From positions 1-14,302 of the forward strand of contig JAZDHC010000202.1 in NCBI GenBank assembly GCA_043806395.1: a stretch of 14,302 nt of DNA. The letters run 5' to 3'. The first letter of the stretch is position 1. The number at the start of each line of letters is the position of its first letter. The notes below the pieces were generated by a model. That model searched no databases, had not been told where the DNA came from, and saw only the letters and a list, made by a program, of their open reading frames with translations. Source of the stretch: CG2-30-40-21 sp043806395 (lineage in GTDB: Bacteria; UBA9089; CG2-30-40-21). Positions 1-7,161 of the stretch are shown one piece after another. A program made the translations under genes and the position numbers.

Positions 1-38
1 CCTTTGTTTGAAAGCTTGCGGTTAGTTGAGAGTGCAAT

Positions 39-71
39 ATTCCCCCTTAGAAAAGGGGGTTAGGGGGTTGT
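39..71. repeat. Dispersed C5/G5 hairpin repeat, copy 1
   Basis: The core is CCCCCTT-agaa-AAGGGGG (42-59), followed by a G-rich tail. A second copy lies in the opposite orientation at 5195-5227 with only two mismatches over 33 bases. The position and hairpin shape suggest a short dispersed palindromic element. It supplies the last codons and the stop of the small minus-strand ORF that ends at 60. Confidence 0.75.
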
Positions 72-290
72 ATTCTGTAGATGATGTCCCCTTGCCCGAA
101 AGGAATCATATGAAAAACGATGAAAGTGAACCGTCCCCGAATTAATTATTCCTCCGACTGTTTCCATAATACCGCACAAAGCAAAGCGATGTGGTTGTAT
201 TTTTTCGCGGATACACTCTTTCCACTTATCTGGTTCAGGAAAGTGTTCCTTAATAAATTTTTTGAATATTGTGTCATTTACTATTTCCAT
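60..290 (-). pseudogene. Small ORF (76 aa), probably a 3'-truncated gene behind a regulated promoter
   Basis: I do not recognise the family. The ATG at 290 has a GAGG Shine-Dalgarno five bases upstream and lies about 65 bases downstream of a consensus promoter with an operator-like palindrome, so the 5' end looks like a genuine gene start. Residues 1 to about 48 (MEIVNDTIFKKFIKEHF...) read like ordinary soluble protein. The rest is encoded by sequence resembling dispersed repeats: a 'cggggacggttcacttt' motif near 121-138, and the hairpin repeat at 39-71, which provides the final residues and the TAA. The likely reading is that a gene lost its 3' part when repeats invaded. A genuine short protein is the alternative. 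The simple promoter-operator arrangement is typical of autoregulated genes, but no DNA-binding motif is visible in what remains. Confidence 0.4.
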
Positions 291-333
291 AGCTGCCTCA
301 CTTTAACAAGATAACCATTGTGCAATAAATTTC

Positions 334-357
334 TTGTGCAATATTTTTATTGCACAA
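334..357 (-). promoter_or_regulatory. Operator-like palindrome at the transcription start, with a third half-site
   Basis: There is a perfect 10-bp inverted repeat, TTGTGCAATA (334-343) and TATTGCACAA (348-357), with a 4-base spacer. A third copy of the half-site, TTGTGCAATA, lies at 318-327, 16 bases from the nearest one. The palindrome covers the predicted start point of the minus-strand promoter at 362-390, the usual place for a repressor site. The regulator is not identifiable here. Confidence 0.65.
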
Positions 358-361
358 AAGC

Positions 362-390
362 AGTATAGTAGATCATTGCTGAATTGTCAA
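362..390 (-). promoter_or_regulatory. Consensus sigma-70 promoter for the left-edge ORF
   Basis: On the minus strand, TTGACA (390-385), a 17-base spacer and TATACT (367-362) make a near-perfect vegetative promoter. Transcription would start near 355, inside the palindrome at 334-357, and read toward the small ORF beginning at 290. Confidence 0.7.
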
Positions 391-418
391 CTAAAATTTT
401 TGATAGTGTTCTGTTTTT

Positions 419-533
419 GTAATTGTTCAATATCCTGTAGCAATTGCAGAAAGTCGAAAATGACAAAGCAATCTAACTCATTGCACTAACAACCTTCGCA
501 GATCGTAATATCCGCAGGCTATTGAGCAATTAC
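419..533. repeat. 115-bp element bounded by 14-bp inverted repeats
   Basis: GTAATTGTTCAATA (419-432) is repeated inverted at 520-533 with one mismatch. The right end falls on the first base of the xseA stop codon on the plus strand. Internal symmetry is weak. It could be a small non-autonomous mobile element or a degraded hairpin downstream of xseA. No U-tract follows, so it is not an obvious intrinsic terminator. Confidence 0.4.
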
Positions 534-1741
534 TACTTACCATCCCTTACCTCAGCAATTATCTCGCCCTTATGCAGCCTTATTTTCACTATGTCTCCTC
601 TTTTCACCTGATTAGCATCACTCAGAATGGTTTCTTCTGAAAGCTTAAAGGCAATGCTATAGCCTCTGGCAAGTATTGCCAATGGGCTTAGAGCATGGAG
701 TTTACCCGTAAGGTTTTCGAGTCGTGCCATGGTCAATTTAATAAGATTAGTTGTAGCATAAGACAGGGCAATGGTTGCATCATCAACTCGTTGCTGATAT
801 TGAAACACTGCATAATCCGCCCGCAACAGGGCAGGAGATTCTTGCAATCTTTTAAGTCTATAGGCAAGGAGGTCAAGTTTTTTTTGCAGGGTAGATTTTA
901 GACGAATAGACAATACCTCTATTCTTTCTACAATCTCCCTCTTATTTACTACCACCAACTCTGCTGCTGCTGATGGAGTTGGGGCTCGCAGGTCTGCCAC
1001 AAAGTCAGCTATGGTAAAATCACATTCATGCCCTATGGCAGATATTATTGGGATATTGGATGCAAATATGGCTCTTGCTACCCCTTCATCATTAAATGCC
1101 CATAGATCCTCTATTGATCCGCCTCCCCTGCCGATAATAAGGACATCAGGCAGCAGGGCATCTGGCAAACTATTCATTTGTGAAATAGCCTGAGCAATAT
1201 CAGCAGGGGCTGTATCTCCTTGAACCAAAACAGGATGGATGAGTATCTCCATATTTGGAAATCTTCTGGTAATTATATTTAACATATCCCAGATAGCAGC
1301 ACCAGTAGGTGAGGTAATAATTCCAATCCGCTCAGGAAGCATAGGCAAAGGCTTTTTTCGTGTCTCATCAAAAAGCCCTTCAAGCCTTAACCGTTCTTTT
1401 AATTGTTCAAAGGCAAGATATAATTCACCATATCCAGTAGGTTCAAGAATATCAGCAATGAGTTGATATTCGCCCCTTTTTTCATAAACACTTATTTCCC
1501 CATGAGCAATAACAGTCAACCCATCCCGAAGGTCAAATCTGAGTAGGCTTGCCTTATTCCGAAAAATAACCACCCTTATCTGTGAATAATTATCCTTGAG
1601 GGTAAGATACACATGTCCTGAGCTGGGGATAACCAGATTAGAAACCTCTCCCCTTACCCAGATATTATACATGTTTCCTTCTAAAAGAAGCTTGACTTTG
1701 GAAGTAATCTCTGAAATGGTATAGATATGAAGATTATCCAT
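533..1741 (-). CDS. xseA: Exodeoxyribonuclease VII large subunit
   Basis: Large subunit of exonuclease VII, which degrades single-stranded DNA from both ends in repair; it carries the active site and binds many copies of XseB. The 402 aa are slightly short for the family (about 400-460). The N-terminal OB fold spans roughly residues 5-100 (IWVRGEVSNL, GHVYLTLKD). The catalytic domain shows GIITSPTGAAIWD (140-152), GRGGGSIEDLWAFNDE (204-219) and SAIGHECDFTIADFVADLR (234-252) followed by the APTPSAAAELV segment. A helical region follows to about 370, and a short basic tail ends the protein. The ATG at 1741 has an AAGGAAAA Shine-Dalgarno. No xseB is visible downstream in the window; an unrelated promoter and repeats lie there instead. 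Upstream is a repeat-filled gap and an MFS remnant, so its promoter is unclear. Confidence 0.97.
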   Translation of the reverse strand: MDNLHIYTISEITSKVKLLLEGNMYNIWVRGEVSNLVIPSSGHVYLTLKDNYSQIRVVIFRNKASLLRFDLRDGLTVIAHGEISVYEKRGEYQLIADILEPTGYGELYLAFEQLKERLRLEGLFDETRKKPLPMLPERIGIITSPTGAAIWDMLNIITRRFPNMEILIHPVLVQGDTAPADIAQAISQMNSLPDALLPDVLIIGRGGGSIEDLWAFNDEGVARAIFASNIPIISAIGHECDFTIADFVADLRAPTPSAAAELVVVNKREIVERIEVLSIRLKSTLQKKLDLLAYRLKRLQESPALLRADYAVFQYQQRVDDATIALSYATTNLIKLTMARLENLTGKLHALSPLAILARGYSIAFKLSEETILSDANQVKRGDIVKIRLHKGEIIAEVRDGK

Positions 1742-1770
1742 AATTTTCCTTAGAATCAGACTAAGATCAT

Positions 1771-1874
1771 CCGCAGATTATGCAGATTAAGATTTTTTTG
1801 TTTGCTGTCTTTCTTTTATTAGAGCATCTGCATAATCTGTGGCTTAATTCTTCTCTGTATCTCCGTGGTAACTT
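1771..1874. repeat. Dispersed 'gcagattatgcagat' type inverted repeat
   Basis: CCGCAGATTATGCAGAT (1771-1787) and ATCTGCATAATCTGTGG (1826-1842) form a 17-bp inverted repeat with one mismatch. It is followed by minus-strand sequence reading CACGGAGATACAGAGA, the same style as the repeat at 14209-14287. The element lies between xseA and the MFS remnant and encodes the last 16 or so residues of that remnant's frame. Confidence 0.6.
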
Positions 1875-2025
1875 CCTCTCGCTGAGTAGTTATCATAAAG
1901 ATAAAAATAATTCCAACTATAAGACTAACAACTGCCGATAAAAGAAACGGTACTGATGAGCCAAATGTATCCCACAAGTATCCGGCAATAACTGATCCGA
2001 GCATCGTGGCAAAGCTTGAAAGCAT
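1819..2025 (-). pseudogene. C-terminal remnant of an MFS-type transporter
   Basis: The 68 codons contain a short loop and two hydrophobic segments (FATMLGSVIAGYLWDTFG and SVPFLLSAVVSLIVGIIFIF) that look like the last two membrane helices of a major facilitator permease. The charged stretch TTQREEVT comes next, and the remaining tail TEIQRRIKPQIMQML is encoded by the dispersed repeat at 1771-1874. The frame stays open upstream to about 2103, overlapping the end of the PIN gene in another frame, but has no good start or Shine-Dalgarno. The other ten helices are absent. I read this as the 3' stump of a transporter gene left at a rearrangement junction near 2066, not a working 68-aa protein. A small membrane protein cannot be excluded. 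Confidence 0.6.
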
Positions 2026-2066
2026 TGTTTTCTCAAGTTCATTATCTGCTATTTCCCTTTCAATCT

Positions 2067-2690
2067 CTACCTTTGTAGCAGTTTTTCTTGATTTTGAGCA
2101 GATTTAATGACATTTTGATTGGCTGTAAAGACTTGTATCCCTGGCACTGTGACAAAGTCGCCATCATCGGTAATAATTTTTACCACATCTGCCCTTGAAA
2201 TAGCTTCAAGGATAAACAGATCGTAGCCGTCAAGAGGCTGACTTGAAAGCCTTGAGAGGACTGCATTAGTAACCGGTTCATCTATTTGAAGATCAAGCGT
2301 TTGGGACATTGTATTGATCTGGCTCCAAGCGGTTTGAATTTCTGCTACGACATTGGCCCGTTCTATTGAATGATTATGACGGTATTCTTTAGGGTTGAGC
2401 ACTCCATTAGAACGGATGTAGATTTCTCGCTCCGTCTTTTCAATAAGGTGGGCTAATTCAGAAAGAGAAAGCCCGCATCTGTGAAGTCGGCTTTTTGCTG
2501 AAAGGGCTTTGCCGATATACATCGGATAGTCTTTGATTTGATAAGGGTTGGGACATCTATCCGCCAGATTTGCCCTGGAATAAGCAAGCCAGTACCATAC
2601 ATTAGTATCTACAAGAAAAATATCGTCTTGCTCTGGCATATCATTGCAAATATCGATTACTTTGGCATGAACTGTATAATTGACTGCCAT
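2067..2690 (-). CDS. PIN-domain protein, probable ribonuclease of the HATPase-STAS cassette
   Basis: The 207-aa protein has the acidic residues of a PIN (PilT N-terminus) nuclease in the expected order: D28 in FLVDTNVWYW, E78 in LSLSEL, D157 in LDGYDLFILEA, and D176 and D178 in ITDDGDF. PIN domains usually cut single-stranded RNA with a divalent metal and are the toxins of VapBC modules. This one is longer than a typical VapC (about 130 aa) because of an insertion at about 90-135. There is no small antitoxin gene beside it. Instead its ATG overlaps the stop of the DUF4325 gene (TAATG), with GAGG seven bases upstream, so the two are probably translationally coupled. The cassette context suggests that the STAS/HATPase pair controls the nuclease, but that is inference. 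The target is unknown. Confidence 0.75.
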   Translation of the reverse strand: MAVNYTVHAKVIDICNDMPEQDDIFLVDTNVWYWLAYSRANLADRCPNPYQIKDYPMYIGKALSAKSRLHRCGLSLSELAHLIEKTEREIYIRSNGVLNPKEYRHNHSIERANVVAEIQTAWSQINTMSQTLDLQIDEPVTNAVLSRLSSQPLDGYDLFILEAISRADVVKIITDDGDFVTVPGIQVFTANQNVIKSAQNQEKLLQR

Positions 2691-3037
2691 TATAAAGCCT
2701 CGGACTGTTCAAACAGGACTTCGTCAACAGCTTTGCGAACATTAGGATTGGAATAATACTCTTTAGAATTTTCAATAACTCTTTTGAGAACCGCTAAACC
2801 TATAGGGACAATGTTTGTAATTTTGAGCAGACGGTTAAGGTCGTCAGGTTTAATATCTTTGAGTAGCCGGCCAATGGCGGCATTAAAGAATGGTGATGCA
2901 AATATTTTCACATTCTTAAAATCAAGGTCAACGATATTGTCGCCTGATAATTCAGGGTGTATCAAGTCAAAAATTTTCTGACCATCCTCCAGTGTAATAC
3001 AGTTTTCGCCAACCAGATCATATACAGTTATCTTCAT
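2690..3037 (-). CDS. STAS-like protein (DUF4325 family)
   Basis: The 115-aa protein resembles the STAS-like DUF4325 family. The pattern VDLDFKNVKIFASPFFNAAIGRLL (about 36-59) matches the strand-helix core in which anti-anti-sigma factors of the SpoIIAA type carry their phosphorylatable serine. The serine in FASPF (about 48) is a possible counterpart, but I cannot confirm it. Such proteins usually bind a GHKL ATPase, and the gene directly upstream encodes one fused to its own STAS-like domain. The ATG at 3037 follows GGAGG with seven bases of spacing. It lies 17 bases after the HATPase gene and overlaps the PIN gene by one base, so the three are very likely one transcript. The output of the switch would be the PIN protein, as no sigma factor is nearby. 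Confidence 0.7.
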   Translation of the reverse strand: MKITVYDLVGENCITLEDGQKIFDLIHPELSGDNIVDLDFKNVKIFASPFFNAAIGRLLKDIKPDDLNRLLKITNIVPIGLAVLKRVIENSKEYYSNPNVRKAVDEVLFEQSEAL

Positions 3038-3054
3038 TTCAAAACCTCCGTTTC

Positions 3055-3939
3055 TTAGAAAAGCGGTTCTTCTACCCTCTCTGACGCAAAGCGGTAATGG
3101 GACTCATCACAAATAAATGTAATATTAACAAGAGTTCCCTCAAAAAAGGTTGTCCTGTTCACAAATTGCTCTTGTTCACTGTCTATTATAGCATAACCCT
3201 CGTGGCTGAATACCTCAAGTTTCCCCTTGTTCAGTTTTACAAACTCTTTAAGCAGGTCAAGACCCATACCACGACTGTCAGGTTTTGTGGTCATACCTCT
3301 CTGAAAAGCCCATTTCAAACAGCTTGCGGCACTTAATGACTGTGCCCGTGGATCAGGCTTGAAAAACAATCTAACATTGGAAGGTATCCCAACCCCAAAG
3401 TCGACCACAGTTAGTTTTAACTCGTGACGGCGTGGATAATATTGCCCACAACTGAAGATCCCAACAGGTGACTCCCTATGTTCAAAGGCATTGGCATAAA
3501 TCTCCCAGACCGTGCCTACAATAACATCTTTCAACATTTCGCTTACATGAACCCATCCTCGTTCCAGCCAATACATTTTCAAATAATCAACTAAAACAAC
3601 TTTATCTTGATACGAATCTTCACGATACGGAATTGAATTACCTGTCTTGGAAACACCCCCAAACCCTAATATCGAAAGAAAACCATTCTTCTCCAAGTTT
3701 GCTTTTACTTTTGTAGGAATACTATCTAAAACAAGCCGAACAATACCGCCTCTGGCTTGTATCAATCGAATAATTCCGCCAAGAAAAGCAACCGCACTAT
3801 GTGGCAAAAATTTACAATTACTAAATTCAAAGGTTACATCCATATTATCATTATTTATCTGATTCCAGAGGTTAAACAAGACATCAAAATTAGCGGCAGT
3901 GTAGTCATTGATTGTAGGTACAGAAAGCGTTTTCTTCAC
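3055..3939 (-). CDS. STAS-like/GHKL ATPase fusion protein
   Basis: The 294-aa protein has two parts. Residues about 30-95 (VTFEFSNCKFLPHSAVAFLGGIIRLIQARGG...) look like a STAS fold. Residues about 130-275 form a GHKL-type ATPase: N-box EIYANAFEH (E146, N150, H154), G1 box DFGVGIP (180-186), G2 box SRGMGL (222-227) and a final GTLVNITF (268-275). No histidine-kinase phosphoacceptor helix, receiver or membrane segment is visible, so it resembles anti-sigma-factor kinases of the SpoIIAB/RsbW group rather than a sensor kinase. The start is a GTG at 3939 preceded by GAGGGGA. It lies 72 bases downstream of spoVS with no clear promoter between, so it may be cotranscribed with spoVS or use a weak promoter. 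It heads the cassette with the DUF4325 and PIN genes. Confidence 0.75.
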   Translation of the reverse strand: MKKTLSVPTINDYTAANFDVLFNLWNQINNDNMDVTFEFSNCKFLPHSAVAFLGGIIRLIQARGGIVRLVLDSIPTKVKANLEKNGFLSILGFGGVSKTGNSIPYREDSYQDKVVLVDYLKMYWLERGWVHVSEMLKDVIVGTVWEIYANAFEHRESPVGIFSCGQYYPRRHELKLTVVDFGVGIPSNVRLFFKPDPRAQSLSAASCLKWAFQRGMTTKPDSRGMGLDLLKEFVKLNKGKLEVFSHEGYAIIDSEQEQFVNRTTFFEGTLVNITFICDESHYRFASERVEEPLF

Positions 3940-4011
3940 AACTCCCCTCGTTTAAGCTGTTACAGAATATGAATTGGCTCAGAAGACACACACTCCCTAT
4001 GCCTGTTTAAC

Positions 4012-4275
4012 CTATCGTGGCTGAACAACAAGCCTGATAGCTGTTTTTTCTTGTCCATCCACACTAATATCAGCAAAAGAAGGGATACATACCAGATCTA
4101 TTCCAGATGGGACAAGGAATCCACGGGCAATAGCAATGGCTTTAATGGCTTGGTTCAGGGCACCAGCACCAATGACCTGTATCTCTGCCCGTCCTTTTTC
4201 TTTAATAACTCCGGCTAAGGCTCCGGCAACAGCACTTGGCTTGGATGTTGATGATACCTTTAATGTTTCTACCAT
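4012..4275 (-). CDS. spoVS: Stage V sporulation protein S family protein
   Basis: SpoVS is a small Alba-like protein known in Bacillus for its effects on sporulation and septation; homologues are widespread in non-spore-formers, where the role is poorly defined and nucleic-acid binding is suspected. The 87 aa match the usual length of about 86. The sequence MVETLKVSSTSKPSAVAGALAGVI, the ...VIGAGALNQAIKAIAIARGFL block and the IPSFADISVDG...TAIRLVV tail are characteristic. I chose the ATG at 4275 because GAGGAGGG lies four bases upstream. The same frame extends 20 codons upstream to 4335, but that part is repeat-like sequence. The gene follows ymdB and rny in the same order as in Bacillus (rny-ymdB-spoVS), which supports the call. 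Sporulation itself cannot be inferred from it. Confidence 0.93.
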   Translation of the reverse strand: MVETLKVSSTSKPSAVAGALAGVIKEKGRAEIQVIGAGALNQAIKAIAIARGFLVPSGIDLVCIPSFADISVDGQEKTAIRLVVQPR

Positions 4276-4295
4276 TAAACCCTCCTCGTATAATA

Positions 4296-4396
4296 GAATG
4301 CAAATAACGCGGATGCAAACAACGCAAACAATCAATGATCTTTTAATCCGTGTAAATCAGCGTTACGAAGTATCTGCGTTATCAGCGTGCTATGGA
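4296..4396. repeat. Dispersed repeat between ymdB and spoVS
   Basis: The stretch 'aatccgtgtaaatcagcg' followed by 'tatctgcgttatcagcg' belongs to the same style of low-complexity dispersed sequence as 1771-1874. It runs into the last codons of ymdB (ESIAR) and extends the upstream frame of spoVS. No other copy of this exact repeat is visible in the window, so its repetitive nature is inferred from resemblance. Confidence 0.45.
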
Positions 4397-5170
4397 TTCC
4401 CGTTGAATCCTTCTGATACTCAAAGCATTACCCGTATTCGAACTGATTTCTATAATTACCCCACAAAACATACCCGGACCTGTTTTTGTTACCTCAAATC
4501 GATGAGGCATTGAGGTTAAGAACCTCTTGATAATTACAGCACTATCTACCCCAATAACAGAGTTCTTTGCTCCCACCATACCTGTATCAGTGATGTAGGC
4601 TGTTCCTTTTGGCAATATTCTTTCATCCGCAGTCTGGACATGGGTATGTGTTCCAATTATCGCACTGACCAGACCATCTAAATACAACCCCATGGCTATC
4701 TTTTCAGAGGTAGCTTCAGCATGGAAGTCTACGATGATATTTGGCGTTTCTGTCTGCATTCGTTCCACTTCAGCCATAACCGTTCTAAAGGGGCAATCAA
4801 GGGCATCCATAAAGACCCTGCCACAAAGGCTTATTACCCCAATCTGTTGACCATTAACCATATAGATTCTCCCACCAGCCCCTGGCACACCTGGTGGATA
4901 ATTCAATGGTCTGAGTATCCTTTCATCCTCATCAATAATCTGGAATATTTCCTTTTTACTCCAGATATGGTTGCCACCGGTAAGGACATCTACCCCGGCC
5001 GTATAGACTTGCTTTACTACAGCAGGGGTCATACCAAAACCACCAGCCAGATTTTCTCCATTAGCAATACAAAAATCAATCTTTTCTTCCTGTTTGAATT
5101 CAGGCAGCATAGAGGCTACGATCTCTCGTCCCTTTTTGCCTATAATATCACCAATTAATAATATCCTCAT
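4382..5170 (-). CDS. ymdB: YmdB-family metallophosphoesterase (TIGR00282)
   Basis: Dinuclear-metal phosphodiesterase of the YmdB/DR1281 family; the Bacillus enzyme hydrolyses 2',3'-cyclic nucleotides and influences biofilm and motility gene expression. Numbering from the ATG at 5170 puts all metal and active-site residues at their family positions: D8 (IGDIIG), E39 and N40 (NGEN), N67 and H68 (GGNH), H150 (VDFHAEAT), H175 and H177 (GTHTHVQT). The length of 262 aa is normal. A TTG four codons upstream (5182) keeps the frame open but has no Shine-Dalgarno. The last few codons (ESIAR) and the TGA fall in repeat-like sequence. It lies between rny and spoVS. The 152-base gap to rny holds two repeat elements and no recognisable promoter, so transcription probably continues from rny. 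Confidence 0.95.
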   Translation of the reverse strand: MRILLIGDIIGKKGREIVASMLPEFKQEEKIDFCIANGENLAGGFGMTPAVVKQVYTAGVDVLTGGNHIWSKKEIFQIIDEDERILRPLNYPPGVPGAGGRIYMVNGQQIGVISLCGRVFMDALDCPFRTVMAEVERMQTETPNIIVDFHAEATSEKIAMGLYLDGLVSAIIGTHTHVQTADERILPKGTAYITDTGMVGAKNSVIGVDSAVIIKRFLTSMPHRFEVTKTGPGMFCGVIIEISSNTGNALSIRRIQRESIAR

Positions 5171-5194
5171 CTTTTCTTGCAAGAGGGGGAAATT

Positions 5195-5227
5195 ACAACC
5201 CCCTAACCCCTTTTTTTAAGGGGGAAT
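5195..5227. repeat. Dispersed C5/G5 hairpin repeat, copy 2 (inverted)
   Basis: This is the reverse complement of 39-71 with two mismatches, located 25 bases upstream of the ymdB start. It can form a hairpin from its CCCC/GGGG arms in the rny-ymdB leader. Confidence 0.75.
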
Positions 5228-5287
5228 ACAGAACCCTTCCCCTCTGTGTCTCTACCTTCAGTCTTCCTGTCTTCCTTGGGGTAAAAG

Positions 5288-5318
5288 GGGGGGCAGACAC
5301 ATAGGTCTGTGCCCCTAC
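5288..5318. repeat. Near-palindromic 'gggcagacacataggtctgtgccc' type element
   Basis: GGGGCA and TGCCCC arms enclose GAC-acatag-GTC, giving a bulged hairpin just after the rny stop. The sequence has the look of a dispersed palindrome. It could work as a processing or weak termination structure between rny and ymdB, but no U-tract follows on the minus strand. Confidence 0.45.
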
Positions 5319-5322
5319 AACC

Positions 5323-6864
5323 TTACTTCGCATACTCAACAGCCCTTGTCTCCCGTATAACCGTTACCTTAATTTGTCCAGGATATTCCAATTGCTCCTC
5401 TATTTTTTTGGCAATGTTTCTGGCTAAGGTTGACATCTCCACATCATCTATTTCTTCAGAAACTACAGCTACCCTTACCTCTCTACCAGCCTGAATAGCG
5501 TAGGCTTTTTCTACACCCTTGAAATCTTCAGCTACAGCTTCGAGCTTTTTTAACCTCTTGACATATGCCTCAAGATTTTCTTTTCGTGCCCCTGGTCTGG
5601 CAGCAGAAACAGCATCAGCCGCCTGAATGATAAATGCCTCGATGGTTTGTGGCTTTTCCTCATCATGATGAGCAGCAATGGCATGGATAACAGCCTTGGA
5701 TTCACCAAATTTTCTGGCAAGGTCTGCCCCTATAGAAGCATGTGACCCCTCTACATCAGCATCAATTGATTTACCAATATCATGCAAAAGCCCTGCCCGC
5801 TTTACGAGGGAAATATCAGCACCCATTTCTCCGGCCATTACAGTTGCAATAAAAGCAACCTCTTTGCTGTGTTGGAGTACATTCTGACCAAAGCTCGTGC
5901 GATATTTAAGCCTGCCTAAGAGATATATAGCCTCATGGGGTATGCCATGAACACCTACATCAAAGGTAGCTTGTTCACCTTTCTCTTTTATGGATACCTC
6001 CATCTCTTCCTTAACCTTTGAGACAACCTCCTCAATTCTTGCAGGATGGATTCGTCCATCAAGGATTAATCTTTCAAGGGAAATCTTAGCAATAGCCCTT
6101 TTTACCTGATCGAAACCTGAAAGGATCACAGCCTCAGGTGTATCATCAATAATCAGGTCTATTCCGGTTAATGTTTCAAGGGCACGGATATTACGACCCT
6201 CTCTTCCAATAATTCTTCCCTTCATCTCATCACTGGGCAAATTAACCACAGAAACAGTTGTTTCAGCTACCTGTTCGGATGCACATCGTTGAATTGCCTG
6301 AGCAAGAATCTCTTTGCCCTTTTTTTCGGCTGTTTCTTTGGCTTCATCCTCTATCTGTTTGATCATCTTATTGGCTTCATGCCTGACCTCACTTTCGATA
6401 CCTGCCATAAGCATTCTCTTGGCATCAGCACTGCTCAATTCAGAAATCTTTTCAAGTTCTTTTATTTCTTCTTGTTTAAGTCTGACTAATTCCTGCTCCT
6501 TTTCTGTAAGTTTAGTCTCATAATTTTTCAGATCCCTATTTTTTCTTTCTAAACCTTCTATCTTTTGGTCTAAATTTTCTTCCTTTTGAGATAATCTGGA
6601 TTCTATCTTACTTAATTCACCTCGTCTGTTCCGTATCTCTTTTTCAAACTCCCCCTTTTCCTTATGCAATTCATCTCGTGCCTCTAAGAGTGCCTCTTTT
6701 TTTAAGATTTGTGCCTCTTCCTGTGCATCCTTAATTATTTTCTCACTGATTTCCTCTGCAGACGAGCGTTTGATTTTTTCTAAGTACCGTCGTCCAAAGT
6801 ATCCACCTGCCCCAGAAATCGCCATTGATGATAGCACAATAAGTACCATTCCCACTATTCCCAA
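5323..6864 (-). CDS. rny: Ribonuclease Y
   Basis: Membrane-anchored endoribonuclease that starts mRNA decay. The 513 aa fit the usual length of about 520. Order of parts: N-terminal membrane helix (about 2-22), a long charged coiled coil (about 30-190), a KH RNA-binding domain with GRIIGREGRNIRALE (216-230), and an HD phosphohydrolase domain with H332 (QHSKEVA), HD at 361-362 (LLHDIGK), HH at 399-400 and D417 (QAADAVSAARPGAR). The start is a TTG at 6864: GGAGGTG lies eight bases upstream, whereas the in-frame GTG (6855) and ATG (6849) are too far from it. The conserved neighbours ymdB and spoVS follow. A consensus promoter at 7162-7190 would give a leader of about 290 bases. The gene diverges from the mraZ cluster. 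Confidence 0.97.
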   Translation of the reverse strand: MGIVGMVLIVLSSMAISGAGGYFGRRYLEKIKRSSAEEISEKIIKDAQEEAQILKKEALLEARDELHKEKGEFEKEIRNRRGELSKIESRLSQKEENLDQKIEGLERKNRDLKNYETKLTEKEQELVRLKQEEIKELEKISELSSADAKRMLMAGIESEVRHEANKMIKQIEDEAKETAEKKGKEILAQAIQRCASEQVAETTVSVVNLPSDEMKGRIIGREGRNIRALETLTGIDLIIDDTPEAVILSGFDQVKRAIAKISLERLILDGRIHPARIEEVVSKVKEEMEVSIKEKGEQATFDVGVHGIPHEAIYLLGRLKYRTSFGQNVLQHSKEVAFIATVMAGEMGADISLVKRAGLLHDIGKSIDADVEGSHASIGADLARKFGESKAVIHAIAAHHDEEKPQTIEAFIIQAADAVSAARPGARKENLEAYVKRLKKLEAVAEDFKGVEKAYAIQAGREVRVAVVSEEIDDVEMSTLARNIAKKIEEQLEYPGQIKVTVIRETRAVEYAK

Positions 6865-7155
6865 TATATTTCACCTCCGTATTATATACCCTCCAAGCAA
6901 CTGAATACTTGTCCTTTTCAACAGGAACACAAATATATCCATGTGTACTCTAAAAAAAATCAAGTATTTAGTCTTCTGGAAGTAGGATATCGTAGGATTG
7001 CAAGATTATTGGAGGATAAACATATCTATCTACTTATTCCTTTAAGGCATAGTCAATACGATAAGTAACAATAAGTAATGATTAAGGTTATATTAATATC
7101 CTTACCCTTAAATGTTGGTTAAAAGGATTTATCTTGCAATCTCTATGTATTCCTG
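6865..7155 (-). other. Long untranslated leader of rny
   Basis: I see no gene here on either strand. If the promoter at 7162-7190 drives rny, this is its 5' leader. It contains an 11-bp inverted repeat, GATTGCAAGAT (6997-7007) with ATCTTGCAATC (7131-7141), that could fold the leader into a long-range stem. No known riboswitch was recognised. Confidence 0.35.
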
Positions 7156-7161
7156 ACTGAT

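Noticed and set aside
4276..4335. 20-codon N-terminal extension of spoVS
   Set aside because: The extension lies in repeat-like sequence without a ribosome site, whereas the ATG at 4275 has a strong one and gives the normal family length.
4136..4513. 125-codon plus-strand frame opposite spoVS and ymdB
   Set aside because: It is the antisense shadow of two well-supported genes and crosses the repeat between them.
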